Below, piece by piece: positions 8,687 through 16,723 of a DNA stretch of 64,000 bases. The stretch is from CAVPDE01 sp963707125. GTDB lineage: Bacteria > Desulfobacterota > DSM-4660 > Desulfatiglandales > HGW-15. A program made the position numbers and the translations under genes. The notes under the pieces were generated by a model that was not told the DNA's origin, did not search any database, and saw nothing but the letters and a program-made list of their open reading frames with translations. Position 1 is the stretch's first letter. Each line of letters starts with the position of its first letter. The stretch covers positions 124,001 to 188,000 of the forward strand of contig CAVPOU010000017.1 in the NCBI GenBank assembly GCA_963707125.1, given 5' to 3'.

Positions 8687-9154
8687 ATGAAAAAGACGAT
8701 TCACATCACCTTTAATCACAAGCCTTTCGAGCTCGCCGTTGAGCCGAATCAGACTCTTCTTGAAGTGATCCGCGAAAAGCTCGGGCTCACCGGCACCAAG
8801 GCAGGCTGTCTCGTTGGAGATTGCGGCGCCTGCACCGTCCTTCTGGACGAAAAACCTGTCAACTCCTGCCTTGTGCTCGCTGTTCAGGCGGACGGGAAAC
8901 AGGTCACGACGATTGAAGGGCTTGAAACTCCGCAGGGACTTCATCCCCTTCAGACAGCCTTTGTGGATAAAGGAGCCATCCAGTGCGGATACTGCACCCC
9001 CGGGATGATCCTCACTGCCAAGAGCCTTTTAGATCGCAATCCAAGGGCGGATGAGCCTGGAATCAGGAAAGCGATCTCCGGGAACCTGTGCCGTTGCACA
9101 GGCTATCAGAAGATCGTGGAAGCCATTCTGTTCGCAAGCAGGACTACTCCCTGA
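8687..9154 (+). CDS. Molybdenum hydroxylase, 2Fe-2S small subunit
   Basis: This 155-residue protein is the usual length for CoxS-type subunits. The N-terminal plant-type ferredoxin cluster is held by C41, C46, C49 and C61 (CLVGDCGACTVLLD). The C-terminal all-helical cluster uses C100, C103, C135 and C137 (QCGYCTPGM and LCRCTGY). It relays electrons from the Mo centre of the 712-2985 protein to the FAD subunit encoded just upstream. All eight ligands are intact. Confidence 0.92.
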   Translation: MKKTIHITFNHKPFELAVEPNQTLLEVIREKLGLTGTKAGCLVGDCGACTVLLDEKPVNSCLVLAVQADGKQVTTIEGLETPQGLHPLQTAFVDKGAIQCGYCTPGMILTAKSLLDRNPRADEPGIRKAISGNLCRCTGYQKIVEAILFASRTTP

Positions 9155-9182
9155 TTGAGTAGAAGACAGGTTTGATGGATTG

Positions 9183-9275
9183 GTAGCAAATCGTCACTCC
9201 GGTGAAAACCGGAGTCCAGAGGATTTAGAACGATTTGAAAAGACTGGATTCCGGCTTCCGCCGGAATGACGGAAA
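9183..9275. repeat. GGATTCCGG-type inverted repeat
   Basis: CACTCCGGTGAAAACCGGAGT and then TGGATTCCGGCTTCCGCC plus GGAATGACGG form consecutive palindromes. Other copies lie at about 13715-13790 and 32178-32300. An ATG inside this repeat (9235) would extend the next gene upstream but is unlikely to be its start. Confidence 0.75.
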
Positions 9276-9309
9276 ATGCAAATTCTTGCCTTTTTGCGAA
9301 ACCAACAAG

Positions 9310-10047
9310 GTGTCTAACAAAAAAAGCCAAATAAGCGTCACAAACCTAAGCCGTTTTCTGATCTACATCCTGGCCCACAGACCCGATGAATTCGGGCTCG
9401 TCCCGGACCAAAACGGCTTCTTCACTCTGAAAGAACTTCTCTGGGCCCTTCATGAGGAATCCGGCTGGGGTTATGTCCGCGAGGGACATATCCGTGAAGT
9501 CCTGCTCGGCAAGGACAGGGCTCTCTTCGTGAGGGAAGGAGATCGTATCAGGGCGGTTGAAAAGAGATGGCATCTGGATCTTCAGACCCCATCCGAGAAT
9601 ACTCCAAAGATCCTCTTTGTCGCCATCAGGAGAAAGGCCCATTTTCACGTCATGGAAAAAGGGCTTTCCTCTGATAGACCACTTGTGCTATCACCGGACC
9701 GCGACACGGCTCTTAGGATCGGCCGGCACAGGGATCAAAAGCCGATCTTGCTGGAGGTCATCACCGGACCTGCGCAGCAGGAAGGGGTCTCTTTCCATGC
9801 TTTCGGTCTCCTTTTTCTGGCCGCGGAGATCCCTGCAAAATTCATTTCCGGACCTCCTGTGCCGGACGAGATCCGAGAACCACCACCGCCCAAAAAAGAA
9901 ACAACTTCGCCGCAACCGTCCATCCTGTCCGGCGGAACTTTCGTTCTGGATATTCACAGAGACCCTGATCTTTCGCGAAGGCTCAAGGGAAGAAAACAAC
10001 GAGGATGGAAGGAAAAATCGAGGAAAATGAGGAGGAGCAAAGCGTGA
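9310..10047 (+). CDS. Divergent RNA 2'-phosphotransferase-like protein (Tpt1/KptA family)
   Basis: About 245 residues from a GTG at 9310; the earlier ATG lies in a repeat. The fold signature is KptA-like: FLIYILAHRPDEFGL aligns with FLSFVLRHKPEAIGI of the E. coli protein, followed by NGFFTLKELL, RIRAV, and VLSPDRDTALRIG then KPILLEV. KptA removes an internal 2'-phosphate from RNA using NAD+. Key residues differ here. The catalytic Arg of the RH pair is Ala (A22-H23), the LYHGT motif reads LFVAI, and the QGHS after RIRAV is missing. A different or lost activity is likely. A basic, low-complexity tail follows residue 190. The stop overlaps the next ATG (TGATG). Confidence 0.65.
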   Translation: MSNKKSQISVTNLSRFLIYILAHRPDEFGLVPDQNGFFTLKELLWALHEESGWGYVREGHIREVLLGKDRALFVREGDRIRAVEKRWHLDLQTPSENTPKILFVAIRRKAHFHVMEKGLSSDRPLVLSPDRDTALRIGRHRDQKPILLEVITGPAQQEGVSFHAFGLLFLAAEIPAKFISGPPVPDEIREPPPPKKETTSPQPSILSGGTFVLDIHRDPDLSRRLKGRKQRGWKEKSRKMRRSKA

Positions 10048-12134
10048 TGGAAGACTACTCTCAGTTTTCTACCTTCTTTTATCCCAAGAGCATAGCCGTT
10101 ATTGGAGTGTCGCCTGTCAAGAACAACCTGGGCAAGAACATTGTCCTCAATTGTCTTCACTTTGGCTATCCGGGCGAGATCGTCTCTGTGGGATTGAGCG
10201 AAGGGATCGCCTTCGGCCAAAGGATCTATCAGAACCTTGAAGAAATCGACAGGGACATCGACTTGGCAGTCGTTCTCACTCCGGCAAAGACGATTCCAGG
10301 TATTCTGGAACAGTGCGGCCGCAAGGGAATAAAACATGTCGTCATCGAATCAGGCGGCTTTTCCGAATTGGGCAAAGAGGGAGAACCTCTCGAAAAAGCC
10401 TGTGTTGAAGTCGCCCATCGGTACGGCATCCGATTCATCGGGCCCAATGGCATCGGGGTCACCAATCTCGAAAACGGCTTAGCCCTTCCTTTCATGCCCT
10501 TGCGCACGGACATCACCCTCGGTCCGGTATCTATCCTGGCTCAGAGCGGAGGGGTCGGCCTGAGCTACCTCAATTTCCTGTCCGAGGAGAATATCGGCAT
10601 CAACAAATTTGTCTCTATGGGGAATAAGCTCAACGTGGATGAAAATGATCTGCTGGGCTACCTGATTCAGGATGAAGGGACCAAGATCATCCTTGTTTAT
10701 CTTGAAGGTTTTAAAGATGCGAGGAAATTCATTGAAGTCGCCTCCACCTCCAAGAAGCCGATCCTGGTTCACAAATCCAATCGTTTCGAAGTCAGTGCTC
10801 GTATCGCGCATTCGCACACCACGGCTCTTTTTGCCGACGACATGCTGGTGGATTATGCCCTGGAACAGGCCGGATGCATTCGTCTCAACACCATGGATGA
10901 CAGCATGGACTACATTAAGTCGCAGACGCTGCCTCCTCTTCGAGGAAACCGCCTCGTGGTTATCTCCAGGTCCGGAGGACATGCCGTCATTGCTGCCGAT
11001 GCCTGCGCCCACTACGGTTTCTCTCTGCCCCGCTTTCCTGAAGAGATCCTGAAGAAAATCGAAAGCCGGCTCAGGGCTCATGTCATCCGCTTGCAGAATC
11101 CTCTGGATCTCGGGGATCTGTTTGAACTCGAGTTTTACGCGTTCATCATTGAAGAAATGCTCAAAAGAGAAGATGTGGACGGCATCGTCCTTGTCCATGG
11201 GTATCGAGGCGGATTCGAGCAGGAAGCCTCCAGAACGTTGATCAAGAGGGTGGAACGTTTGGTTGAGCAGTACAATAAACCGGTCGCCTCCGTGATTTTC
11301 GCGGAGGCTCTTGAAAAAGATTACCTCAGGAAAAGCGTCAAGATCCCCATCTTTTCCGCTCCTGAAAATGCGATGCGCGCTTTCAATCTGTCCTACAAAT
11401 GGCCCTTTCGAAAACCCTCGCCCCTTGTAGTTCGATCCCTGGATCGGGTCAATCGTGAGAAGGCCGGGGAGGTGGTTGCCCGTGCGGAAAAGAGAGGGCA
11501 TCTGCTGCTCCATGAATCTCTGCAACTTCTTGAGCATTATGGGTTCTCCATCCCTTCCTACGCTCTTGCCAGGACAGAGGCAGACGCGCTTCAATTCCGG
11601 AAGGCCTCCAAGGGCCTGATCGCCATGAAAATCAATTCACCGCACATTTCTCACAAGAGTGACCTCGGGGCCGTGCGGTTGAACATCAAGACTCAGGCTG
11701 AGGCTGAAAAGGCCTTCAGAACGCTCATCGCATTGGGTGGTGAAGAGACCGAAGTTCTCGTCCAGTCCATGGTCACCCGCGGCAGGGAAGTCATTCTGGG
11801 AGGGAAGCGAGATCAGAGTTTCGGCCCTATTGTTCTTTTCGGATTAGGAGGCATTTTTGTCGAGGCTTTGAAGGACGTGGTCTGGCGAGTTGCCCCACTC
11901 TCCCCTGAAGAAGCGAGGAGAATGATCGGCAGCATCCGCGGAGCAAGTATCCTGCAAGGCATAAGAGGAGAGAAACCTTGCGACACCGAGAAGGTTGCCG
12001 ATCTTCTGGTCAGGCTCTCCCACATGCTCGTCGATTTTCCGCAGATTCAGGAAATCGACATCAATCCTGTCCTGGTCTTTGCCGAGGGAGAAGGGGCACT
12101 AGCCGTGGATGCCAGAGTCATTCTAACAGGCTGA
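10047..12134 (+). CDS. ADP-forming acyl-CoA synthetase (NDP-forming acetate--CoA ligase family)
   Basis: This 695-residue protein fuses both subunits of ADP-forming acyl-CoA synthetase. It has a CoA-binding Rossmann domain (AVIGVSPVKNNLGKNI near 15), a succinyl-CoA ligase-like domain (QSGGVGLSYLNF near 170; SHTTAL with H257, the phosphorylated His of the family) and a C-terminal ATP-grasp domain (MKINSPHISHKSDLGAV near 530; EIDINPVLV near 670). It makes ATP from an acyl-CoA, or activates an acid. The ATG at 10047 has GGAGGAG 10 bases upstream and overlaps the KptA-like stop by one base. The substrate is unknown; the catabolic island upstream makes an organic acid CoA ester plausible. The stop codon lies inside a repeat element. 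Confidence 0.85.
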   Translation: MEDYSQFSTFFYPKSIAVIGVSPVKNNLGKNIVLNCLHFGYPGEIVSVGLSEGIAFGQRIYQNLEEIDRDIDLAVVLTPAKTIPGILEQCGRKGIKHVVIESGGFSELGKEGEPLEKACVEVAHRYGIRFIGPNGIGVTNLENGLALPFMPLRTDITLGPVSILAQSGGVGLSYLNFLSEENIGINKFVSMGNKLNVDENDLLGYLIQDEGTKIILVYLEGFKDARKFIEVASTSKKPILVHKSNRFEVSARIAHSHTTALFADDMLVDYALEQAGCIRLNTMDDSMDYIKSQTLPPLRGNRLVVISRSGGHAVIAADACAHYGFSLPRFPEEILKKIESRLRAHVIRLQNPLDLGDLFELEFYAFIIEEMLKREDVDGIVLVHGYRGGFEQEASRTLIKRVERLVEQYNKPVASVIFAEALEKDYLRKSVKIPIFSAPENAMRAFNLSYKWPFRKPSPLVVRSLDRVNREKAGEVVARAEKRGHLLLHESLQLLEHYGFSIPSYALARTEADALQFRKASKGLIAMKINSPHISHKSDLGAVRLNIKTQAEAEKAFRTLIALGGEETEVLVQSMVTRGREVILGGKRDQSFGPIVLFGLGGIFVEALKDVVWRVAPLSPEEARRMIGSIRGASILQGIRGEKPCDTEKVADLLVRLSHMLVDFPQIQEIDINPVLVFAEGEGALAVDARVILTG

Positions 12135-12291
12135 TGAAAAGCGCCAATCTGCCATTCGCCAGGCTCATGGCCCTGAGCAAAGTCGAAGGGCTGCGTTACC
12201 CTCATTCCTCGTCATTGCGGCGTACTTCTGTGTACGCCTCACTCCTCGGAATTTCGGGTGCCTTGCATCTTGACGTTTTTGATCAGCCTGC
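12126..12291. mobile_element. MITE-like element with terminal inverted repeats (copy 1)
   Basis: The left end (ACAGGCTGATGAAAAGCGCC) and the inverted right end (GCAGGCTGATCAAAAACGTC, read on the minus strand) match at about 17 of 20 bases. The interior holds CGTCATTGCGGCGTAC and GTACGCCTCACTCCTCGG, shared with copy 2 at 27553-27700. The left end supplies the stop codon of the upstream CoA ligase. A CCTGAGC...GTCGAAGGG mini-element (12161-12190) is present here but absent from the equivalent place in copy 2. Confidence 0.75.
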
Positions 12292-12304
12292 ACAATGGGC
12301 CTTT

Positions 12305-13618
12305 TCAGCGACCTGGTAACGGGCTAAATTCAGCAGAGCCGAAAACGACCAATTTTTCCACTTTTTCGATCCGCACAGGAATCAGTTCGTTCTTACTCTC
12401 ACGAGGAAAAGGAAAAAGCACGGGCAAGTAATTGTCGCTCAGCCCTTTGACCATCCCTGATCTGTTCAACCCTTCCGCAAGAACCTGGAACGTTTTCCCG
12501 ACACAGGATCGATAGAAGTTCTCCCGCTTTTTCTGCCCCAGAACCCTCAGCTCCTCCGCCCTTTTCTTGATCTCCCTCTCGTCCACCTTGTCTTTGAAAT
12601 CCCAGGCTGCCGTCCTCTGTCTTGGGGAAAAGGGAAAGACGTGGAAATAGGACAAGGGCAGATCCTTCACTAAGGTGTAGGTGTTGCGATAGGCACCCTC
12701 CCCTTCCCCTGGAAAACCCGCCATGATGTCCGCACCGATAGCGGCCAGGGGTATCTGGCTGTAAATAGATTCGATGAGTCGAGCATACTCTTCGGACTTG
12801 TAGTTCCTGTTCATATTTTCAAGGATGCGGTTGTCCCCGCTCTGCAATGGAATGTGGAAGTGGCGGCAAAGCCATTCTTCGGATGCCGCCATCCGGATCA
12901 GTTCCGGGACCACTTCCTTGGGCTCGATGGAGCTGAGCCTGACCCTCAGGGGGATTCTCTCTTTTCCGATGAGGGTGAGAAGATCTTTTAGAGAGGTGAC
13001 GGGGCTCAGGTCGACCCCGTATTTCCCGAGGTGGATTCCGGTGAGCACCACTTCCTTGTAGCCCTCTTCGGACAAAGACCGGAGCAGGGCGATTACCTTA
13101 TTGGGTTCAAGACTTCGCAGAGGTCCGCGGCTGAAGGGCACAATGCAGTAGGTGCAGAAGGAATCGCAACCGTCCTGGATTTTCAGGAAACTCCTGGTCC
13201 GCTCGGACAGGGGAAGGATTTCTTCAGAAAGAGAAGCGTTGAAGTCACTGTGAGAGAGGCAAGTCGGCGCTCCCTTTCTGCAGTCTTGCAGCACTTTGTG
13301 CAAGTGACCTTTCAGCGCATTTCCGGCGATAAGATCAAGACCCTCTATCCTGGAAAGCTCTTCCGGGAAAGCCTGGGCATAGCATCCTGTGGCGGCGGTT
13401 AGCGCTGAAGGATTTTCCCGGATCGCTTTTCGAATGGCTTGCCTGGACTGGTAAGAGGCTCGCTGGGTGACGATGCAAGTGTTCACAATGTTCACATCCG
13501 CCGACCCATCCCTTTCGGCGGGTAACCAGCCATTCTGTACCAACGCCTCGCGGAGATAGGCAGACTCGCACTGGTTCACCTTGCACCCGAGCGTTATAAT
13601 TTTGAACGTCTTACCCAT
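12305..13618 (-). CDS. mtaB: tRNA (t6A37) methylthiotransferase MtaB
   Basis: MtaB is a radical-SAM enzyme that adds a methylthio group to N6-threonylcarbamoyladenosine-37 of tRNA. The 437-residue protein has an N-terminal MTTase domain whose three Cys fall in ITLGCKVNQ, NTCIVT and TGCYAQ. The radical-SAM motif CDSFCTYC lies near residue 145, followed by PFSRGPLRS and IPLQSGDNRILENMNRNY. A C-terminal TRAM-like segment (FQVLAEGLNRSGMVKGLSDN) completes it. The start at 13618 (MGKTFKIITLGC) matches the family; a longer frame only translates a GGATTCCGG-type repeat. It is followed upstream by mnmA, another tRNA thiolation gene on the same strand. Confidence 0.9.
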   Translation of the reverse strand: MGKTFKIITLGCKVNQCESAYLREALVQNGWLPAERDGSADVNIVNTCIVTQRASYQSRQAIRKAIRENPSALTAATGCYAQAFPEELSRIEGLDLIAGNALKGHLHKVLQDCRKGAPTCLSHSDFNASLSEEILPLSERTRSFLKIQDGCDSFCTYCIVPFSRGPLRSLEPNKVIALLRSLSEEGYKEVVLTGIHLGKYGVDLSPVTSLKDLLTLIGKERIPLRVRLSSIEPKEVVPELIRMAASEEWLCRHFHIPLQSGDNRILENMNRNYKSEEYARLIESIYSQIPLAAIGADIMAGFPGEGEGAYRNTYTLVKDLPLSYFHVFPFSPRQRTAAWDFKDKVDEREIKKRAEELRVLGQKKRENFYRSCVGKTFQVLAEGLNRSGMVKGLSDNYLPVLFPFPRESKNELIPVRIEKVEKLVVFGSAEFSPLPGR

Positions 13619-13684
13619 TTGAAAATCCATCGAATGAACTACCTCGCTGCACGCAGCGGGGTATCGGACGTCATTCCGTGCTTG

Positions 13685-13795
13685 ACTGAGCCTGCCCCGT
13701 ACTTGATACGGGGGAATCCAGTCCGTTTCTCTGGATTCCGGCTTCCGCCGGAATGACGGCCGCCGCGGCAAGCCGCGGGGAATGAACCCGGAAGG
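13685..13795. repeat. GGATTCCGG-type palindromic repeat (mtaB/mnmA spacer)
   Basis: CCTGCCCCGTACTTGATACG then GGGG forms one hairpin. TGGATTCCGGCTTCCGCC then GGAATGACGG forms another, and CCGCGGCAAGCCGCGG a third. The spacer has no convincing gene. Confidence 0.65.
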
Positions 13796-13818
13796 AATTA
13801 ACCTTGCGCCGTGTACCC

Positions 13819-14886
13819 TCAGCCTTGTTCCCTCTTTATCCACCCTCCTCCGAGGAGTCGCTCTCCCTCATAGCAGACGAGCGCCTGTCCCGGCGTAATC
13901 CCCCACTGGGGCTCTTCAAACGCAAACTTCACTTCCCCGGGTGTGATCCCATCGAGCCATCCCGAGCCGGGGATGTGCCTGTAGCGGATTTGTGCCAGAA
14001 CTCTCGCTCTTTCTGCCAGCGGCTTTCCATCCAGCCAGTTGAATGATTCCGCTTCAACCAGGGTCGAGAAGAGATCTTCCTTTCTTCCCACAACGACCTC
14101 GTTTTCCTCCGGCCTGATCTCCATCACATAGTAGGGGCGCGGCGAAGCGATACCAAGGCCGTGCCGCTGGCCGATCGTGAACCGGTAAGCGCCGAGGTGC
14201 TCGCCGACTTTCTCCCCTTCCTTTGTCACGATGTTTCCCAGTTTGGCGATCCCCATCCCTTTGGTCTTCTCAAGGAACAGACGATAATCATTCCCCGGAA
14301 CAAAACAGATCTCCTGGCTTTCCGGCTCTGAAACGGTTGGCAGCTTCATCTTGGCCGCAAGTGGACGGGTTTCCTTTTTGGTCATTTCGCCGAGAGGGAG
14401 CACTATTCTCTGAAGATGGCGCTGTTCAAGACGATGGAGGAAGTAAGACTGCTCCTTACTTTGGTCCACTCCTCGCCACAGTTCAGCCGGAGAATCCTCC
14501 GGCTTTCTGATTACCGCATAATGACCGGTCGCAACAAAGGCGATTCCCTCTTTCTCTGCATGGTGGAGAAGATGATCGAACTTGATCACCTGGTTGCAAA
14601 TGGCGCAGGGGTTGGGAGTGAATCCCTTGAGGTAAGCTTCGACAAAAGGCTCGATCACCTTCCTGGTAAACACTTCCTCCAGGTGGATATAGGAGACAGG
14701 AATCTTCAGGCGATCTTCAACCCTTCGAACGGAATTCTGCCTTTCCGTTCGTTTGATGGCAGGCGCAGGCAGCAGGAAATGCAGCCCCTTAACCTGCCAG
14801 CCTTGCTCCTTGAGCAGGGCGGCGGCAAGAGCGCTATCCCCTCCCCCGCTGAGCGCGACAAGGATCGATGATGGCTCTGTGCTCAT
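13819..14886 (-). CDS. mnmA: tRNA-specific 2-thiouridylase MnmA
   Basis: MnmA thiolates U34 of Glu, Gln and Lys tRNAs using sulfur relayed from cysteine desulfurase. The 355-residue protein begins with an ATP-pyrophosphatase loop (LVALSGGGDSALAA near residue 8; the usual SGGVDS has Gly for Val here). The two catalytic Cys lie in NPCAICNQVIKF near 95 and SQEICFVPGNDY near 195. GQRHGLGI and a C-terminal beta-barrel region follow. Length and motif order are as expected. Confidence 0.9.
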   Translation of the reverse strand: MSTEPSSILVALSGGGDSALAAALLKEQGWQVKGLHFLLPAPAIKRTERQNSVRRVEDRLKIPVSYIHLEEVFTRKVIEPFVEAYLKGFTPNPCAICNQVIKFDHLLHHAEKEGIAFVATGHYAVIRKPEDSPAELWRGVDQSKEQSYFLHRLEQRHLQRIVLPLGEMTKKETRPLAAKMKLPTVSEPESQEICFVPGNDYRLFLEKTKGMGIAKLGNIVTKEGEKVGEHLGAYRFTIGQRHGLGIASPRPYYVMEIRPEENEVVVGRKEDLFSTLVEAESFNWLDGKPLAERARVLAQIRYRHIPGSGWLDGITPGEVKFAFEEPQWGITPGQALVCYEGERLLGGGWIKREQG

Positions 14887-14961
14887 GATTGGAGGATCTT
14901 CAAGGGAGGTCTATGCTGGCAGAGTTTAGAACCCAAAATTCGAAATTCGAATCTCGTCATC

Positions 14962-15387
14962 TCACTCAATGAGGCTTCGATCAAATCTGACCTCCATCGC
15001 CTTTGCAGGGCAGGCGGCCACGCACATTTCGCAAGCGCTGCACTTGTCCCCGGCAAAGATAACCTCCATGGAAGGTCTCCTGATGAAGAGGGCTCCTGTC
15101 GGGCAAACCGCAGTGCAGGCCCCGCACTGAAAGCACTTCTCTTCGTTTCTTCGGATATCCTGCCCGATGCTTTCCACCTTGACTCCGATGCTTTTCAGGT
15201 AACGGATACCCTTTTGGAAATTCTTCTTGTGGCCGCTCAGCTCCATCACGACCATGCCCTCTTTTCTCGGGTAGATCGTGGCTTTGAGGATATTGCAGTT
15301 CAGATCAAACTTGCGGATGAGGCTGGCCACAATCGGCTCATTGACGGCCGACGGAGGAAATCTCAGTGAAAGCATCTTGGCGTACAT
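14962..15387 (-). CDS. NIL-domain 4Fe-4S ferredoxin
   Basis: This 141-residue protein has an N-terminal NIL domain of about 75 residues (ACT-like fold, IVASLIRKFDLNCNILKA). It is followed by a two-cluster ferredoxin with CFQCGACTAVCP and CSACEMCVAACP. In methanogens and Desulfovibrio, NIL-ferredoxins work with DUF39 proteins in a route that makes homocysteine from aspartate semialdehyde and a sulfur donor. No DUF39 gene is visible in this window, so that role is by family analogy. It shares strand with the aminotransferase upstream (15536-16723). Confidence 0.85.
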   Translation of the reverse strand: MYAKMLSLRFPPSAVNEPIVASLIRKFDLNCNILKATIYPRKEGMVVMELSGHKKNFQKGIRYLKSIGVKVESIGQDIRRNEEKCFQCGACTAVCPTGALFIRRPSMEVIFAGDKCSACEMCVAACPAKAMEVRFDRSLIE

Positions 15388-15535
15388 GGGAATCTCTCCA
15401 GTTAATTTGGTGCTCGGCAGCGCACTCGGGAGGGGATAAACCCCTCCCCTACATTCTGAAGCTCTGAAGCTAGAGGACTGACGGCTACTGCCTCAAGTCA
15501 CGCCGCAGGCGTGACGCTCCTCCATCCTCTACCCT
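15388..15535. repeat. Spacer with two hairpins
   Basis: GGGAGGGGATAAACCCCTCCC (about 15430-15450, slightly offset) and the perfect 8-bp GTCACGCC-GCA-GGCGTGAC (about 15497-15515) are stem-loop sequences. They lie between the aminotransferase and the downstream ferredoxin gene. Neither is followed by a T-run on the minus strand, so termination is uncertain. Confidence 0.5.
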
Positions 15536-16723
15536 CTATCCCTTCTTATATTTTCTTATCACTCTCTCAAACCCCGGCATGGCTTTCTCAATGGTGCGGT
15601 CATCCACACAATAGGCGATCCTCATGTGGCCGGGGCCGTAGAATCCGCTTCCGGGGACAGCAAGGATGTTCTCTTCCTGCAAGGCGGTCACAAAAGCGAC
15701 ATCATCCGGGATGGGAGTCTTCGGAAAGAGATAGAAGGCTCCTCCCGGCTTCGTAACCTCATATCCGCAATCCGCCAGTCCGTTACAGAGCATGTCTCTC
15801 TTCTTCTGATAAAGGGAAATATCCACACTTTCCTCCAGAAGCTTGGAGATCGCCCTTTGCATGAGGGACGGCGCATTCACATACCCCAGGACGCGGTTAC
15901 ACAGGATCATCCCTCCCATGACCGATTTCTTGTCCGAAATGGCAGGATGGATCGCGGCATAGCCTATTCGCTCGCCGGGAAGGGACAGGTCTTTTGAAAA
16001 AGACGTGATGACGAACGTCTCCGGATAAGCATCAAACACACTGGGAACCGCGATCCCATCATAAACGATTTTGCGATAGGGCTCATCAGAGATCAGATAA
16101 ATGGGCTCCCCGCGTTTTCGGCTGTAAGCGGTCAGCAGGTTCCCCAGGGTGTCCATATCCTGCTTGGAGTAGACTTTTCCCGTAGGATTGTTCGGTGAAT
16201 TGATCAAAACCGCCCTTGTTTTTTCCGAGATTGCTTTTTCAATAGCGTCGAAGTCGAGGGAGAAGTCAGGCCGGGTGCTCACGAGCTTTGGCACCCCCTG
16301 ATGGTTGTCCAGATAAGAATTGTATTCCACAAAATAAGGGCTCGGAATGATCACTTCCTCACCTGGATTCAGAATGGTTTTGAAAACCACATTGAGCCCC
16401 CCTCCAGCCCCCACGGTCATGACAATGTCGTCGGAGCCGAAGGTCTGACGGTTGTGCCTGGTCAGGTGTTCGGCAACCGCCTTTCTCGTCTCCACGTGGC
16501 CTGCATTGGGCATGTAGCCGTGAACGCCGGCTTTGGTGTCTGCGGCCAGATCCCGGAGTACCTTCTTGAACTTGGCCGGCGGCTCCAGGTTGGGGTTTCC
16601 GATGCTGAAATCAAACACGTTCTCCGCGCCATACTTGGCCTTCCTTACCATCCCCTCTTCAAACATCTTCCTGATCCATGAAGACTTCTCAATGGAAGCC
16701 TGGATTTTCTTCGCAACTGGCAT
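15536..16723 (-). CDS. Class I/II pyridoxal-phosphate aminotransferase (aspartate aminotransferase-like)
   Basis: This 395-residue fold-type I aminotransferase has the expected landmarks: a FSIGNPNLEPP N-terminal segment, VGAGGGLNVV for phosphate binding, INSPNNPTGKVYS, ISDEPYRKIVYDG with the cofactor-contacting Asp, and SFSKDLSLPGERIGY with the Schiff-base Lys near residue 240. AGGAGG-like sequence precedes the ATG on the minus strand. Substrate cannot be read from sequence; aspartate or an aromatic amino acid are usual for this branch. Confidence 0.85.
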   Translation of the reverse strand: MPVAKKIQASIEKSSWIRKMFEEGMVRKAKYGAENVFDFSIGNPNLEPPAKFKKVLRDLAADTKAGVHGYMPNAGHVETRKAVAEHLTRHNRQTFGSDDIVMTVGAGGGLNVVFKTILNPGEEVIIPSPYFVEYNSYLDNHQGVPKLVSTRPDFSLDFDAIEKAISEKTRAVLINSPNNPTGKVYSKQDMDTLGNLLTAYSRKRGEPIYLISDEPYRKIVYDGIAVPSVFDAYPETFVITSFSKDLSLPGERIGYAAIHPAISDKKSVMGGMILCNRVLGYVNAPSLMQRAISKLLEESVDISLYQKKRDMLCNGLADCGYEVTKPGGAFYLFPKTPIPDDVAFVTALQEENILAVPGSGFYGPGHMRIAYCVDDRTIEKAMPGFERVIRKYKKG

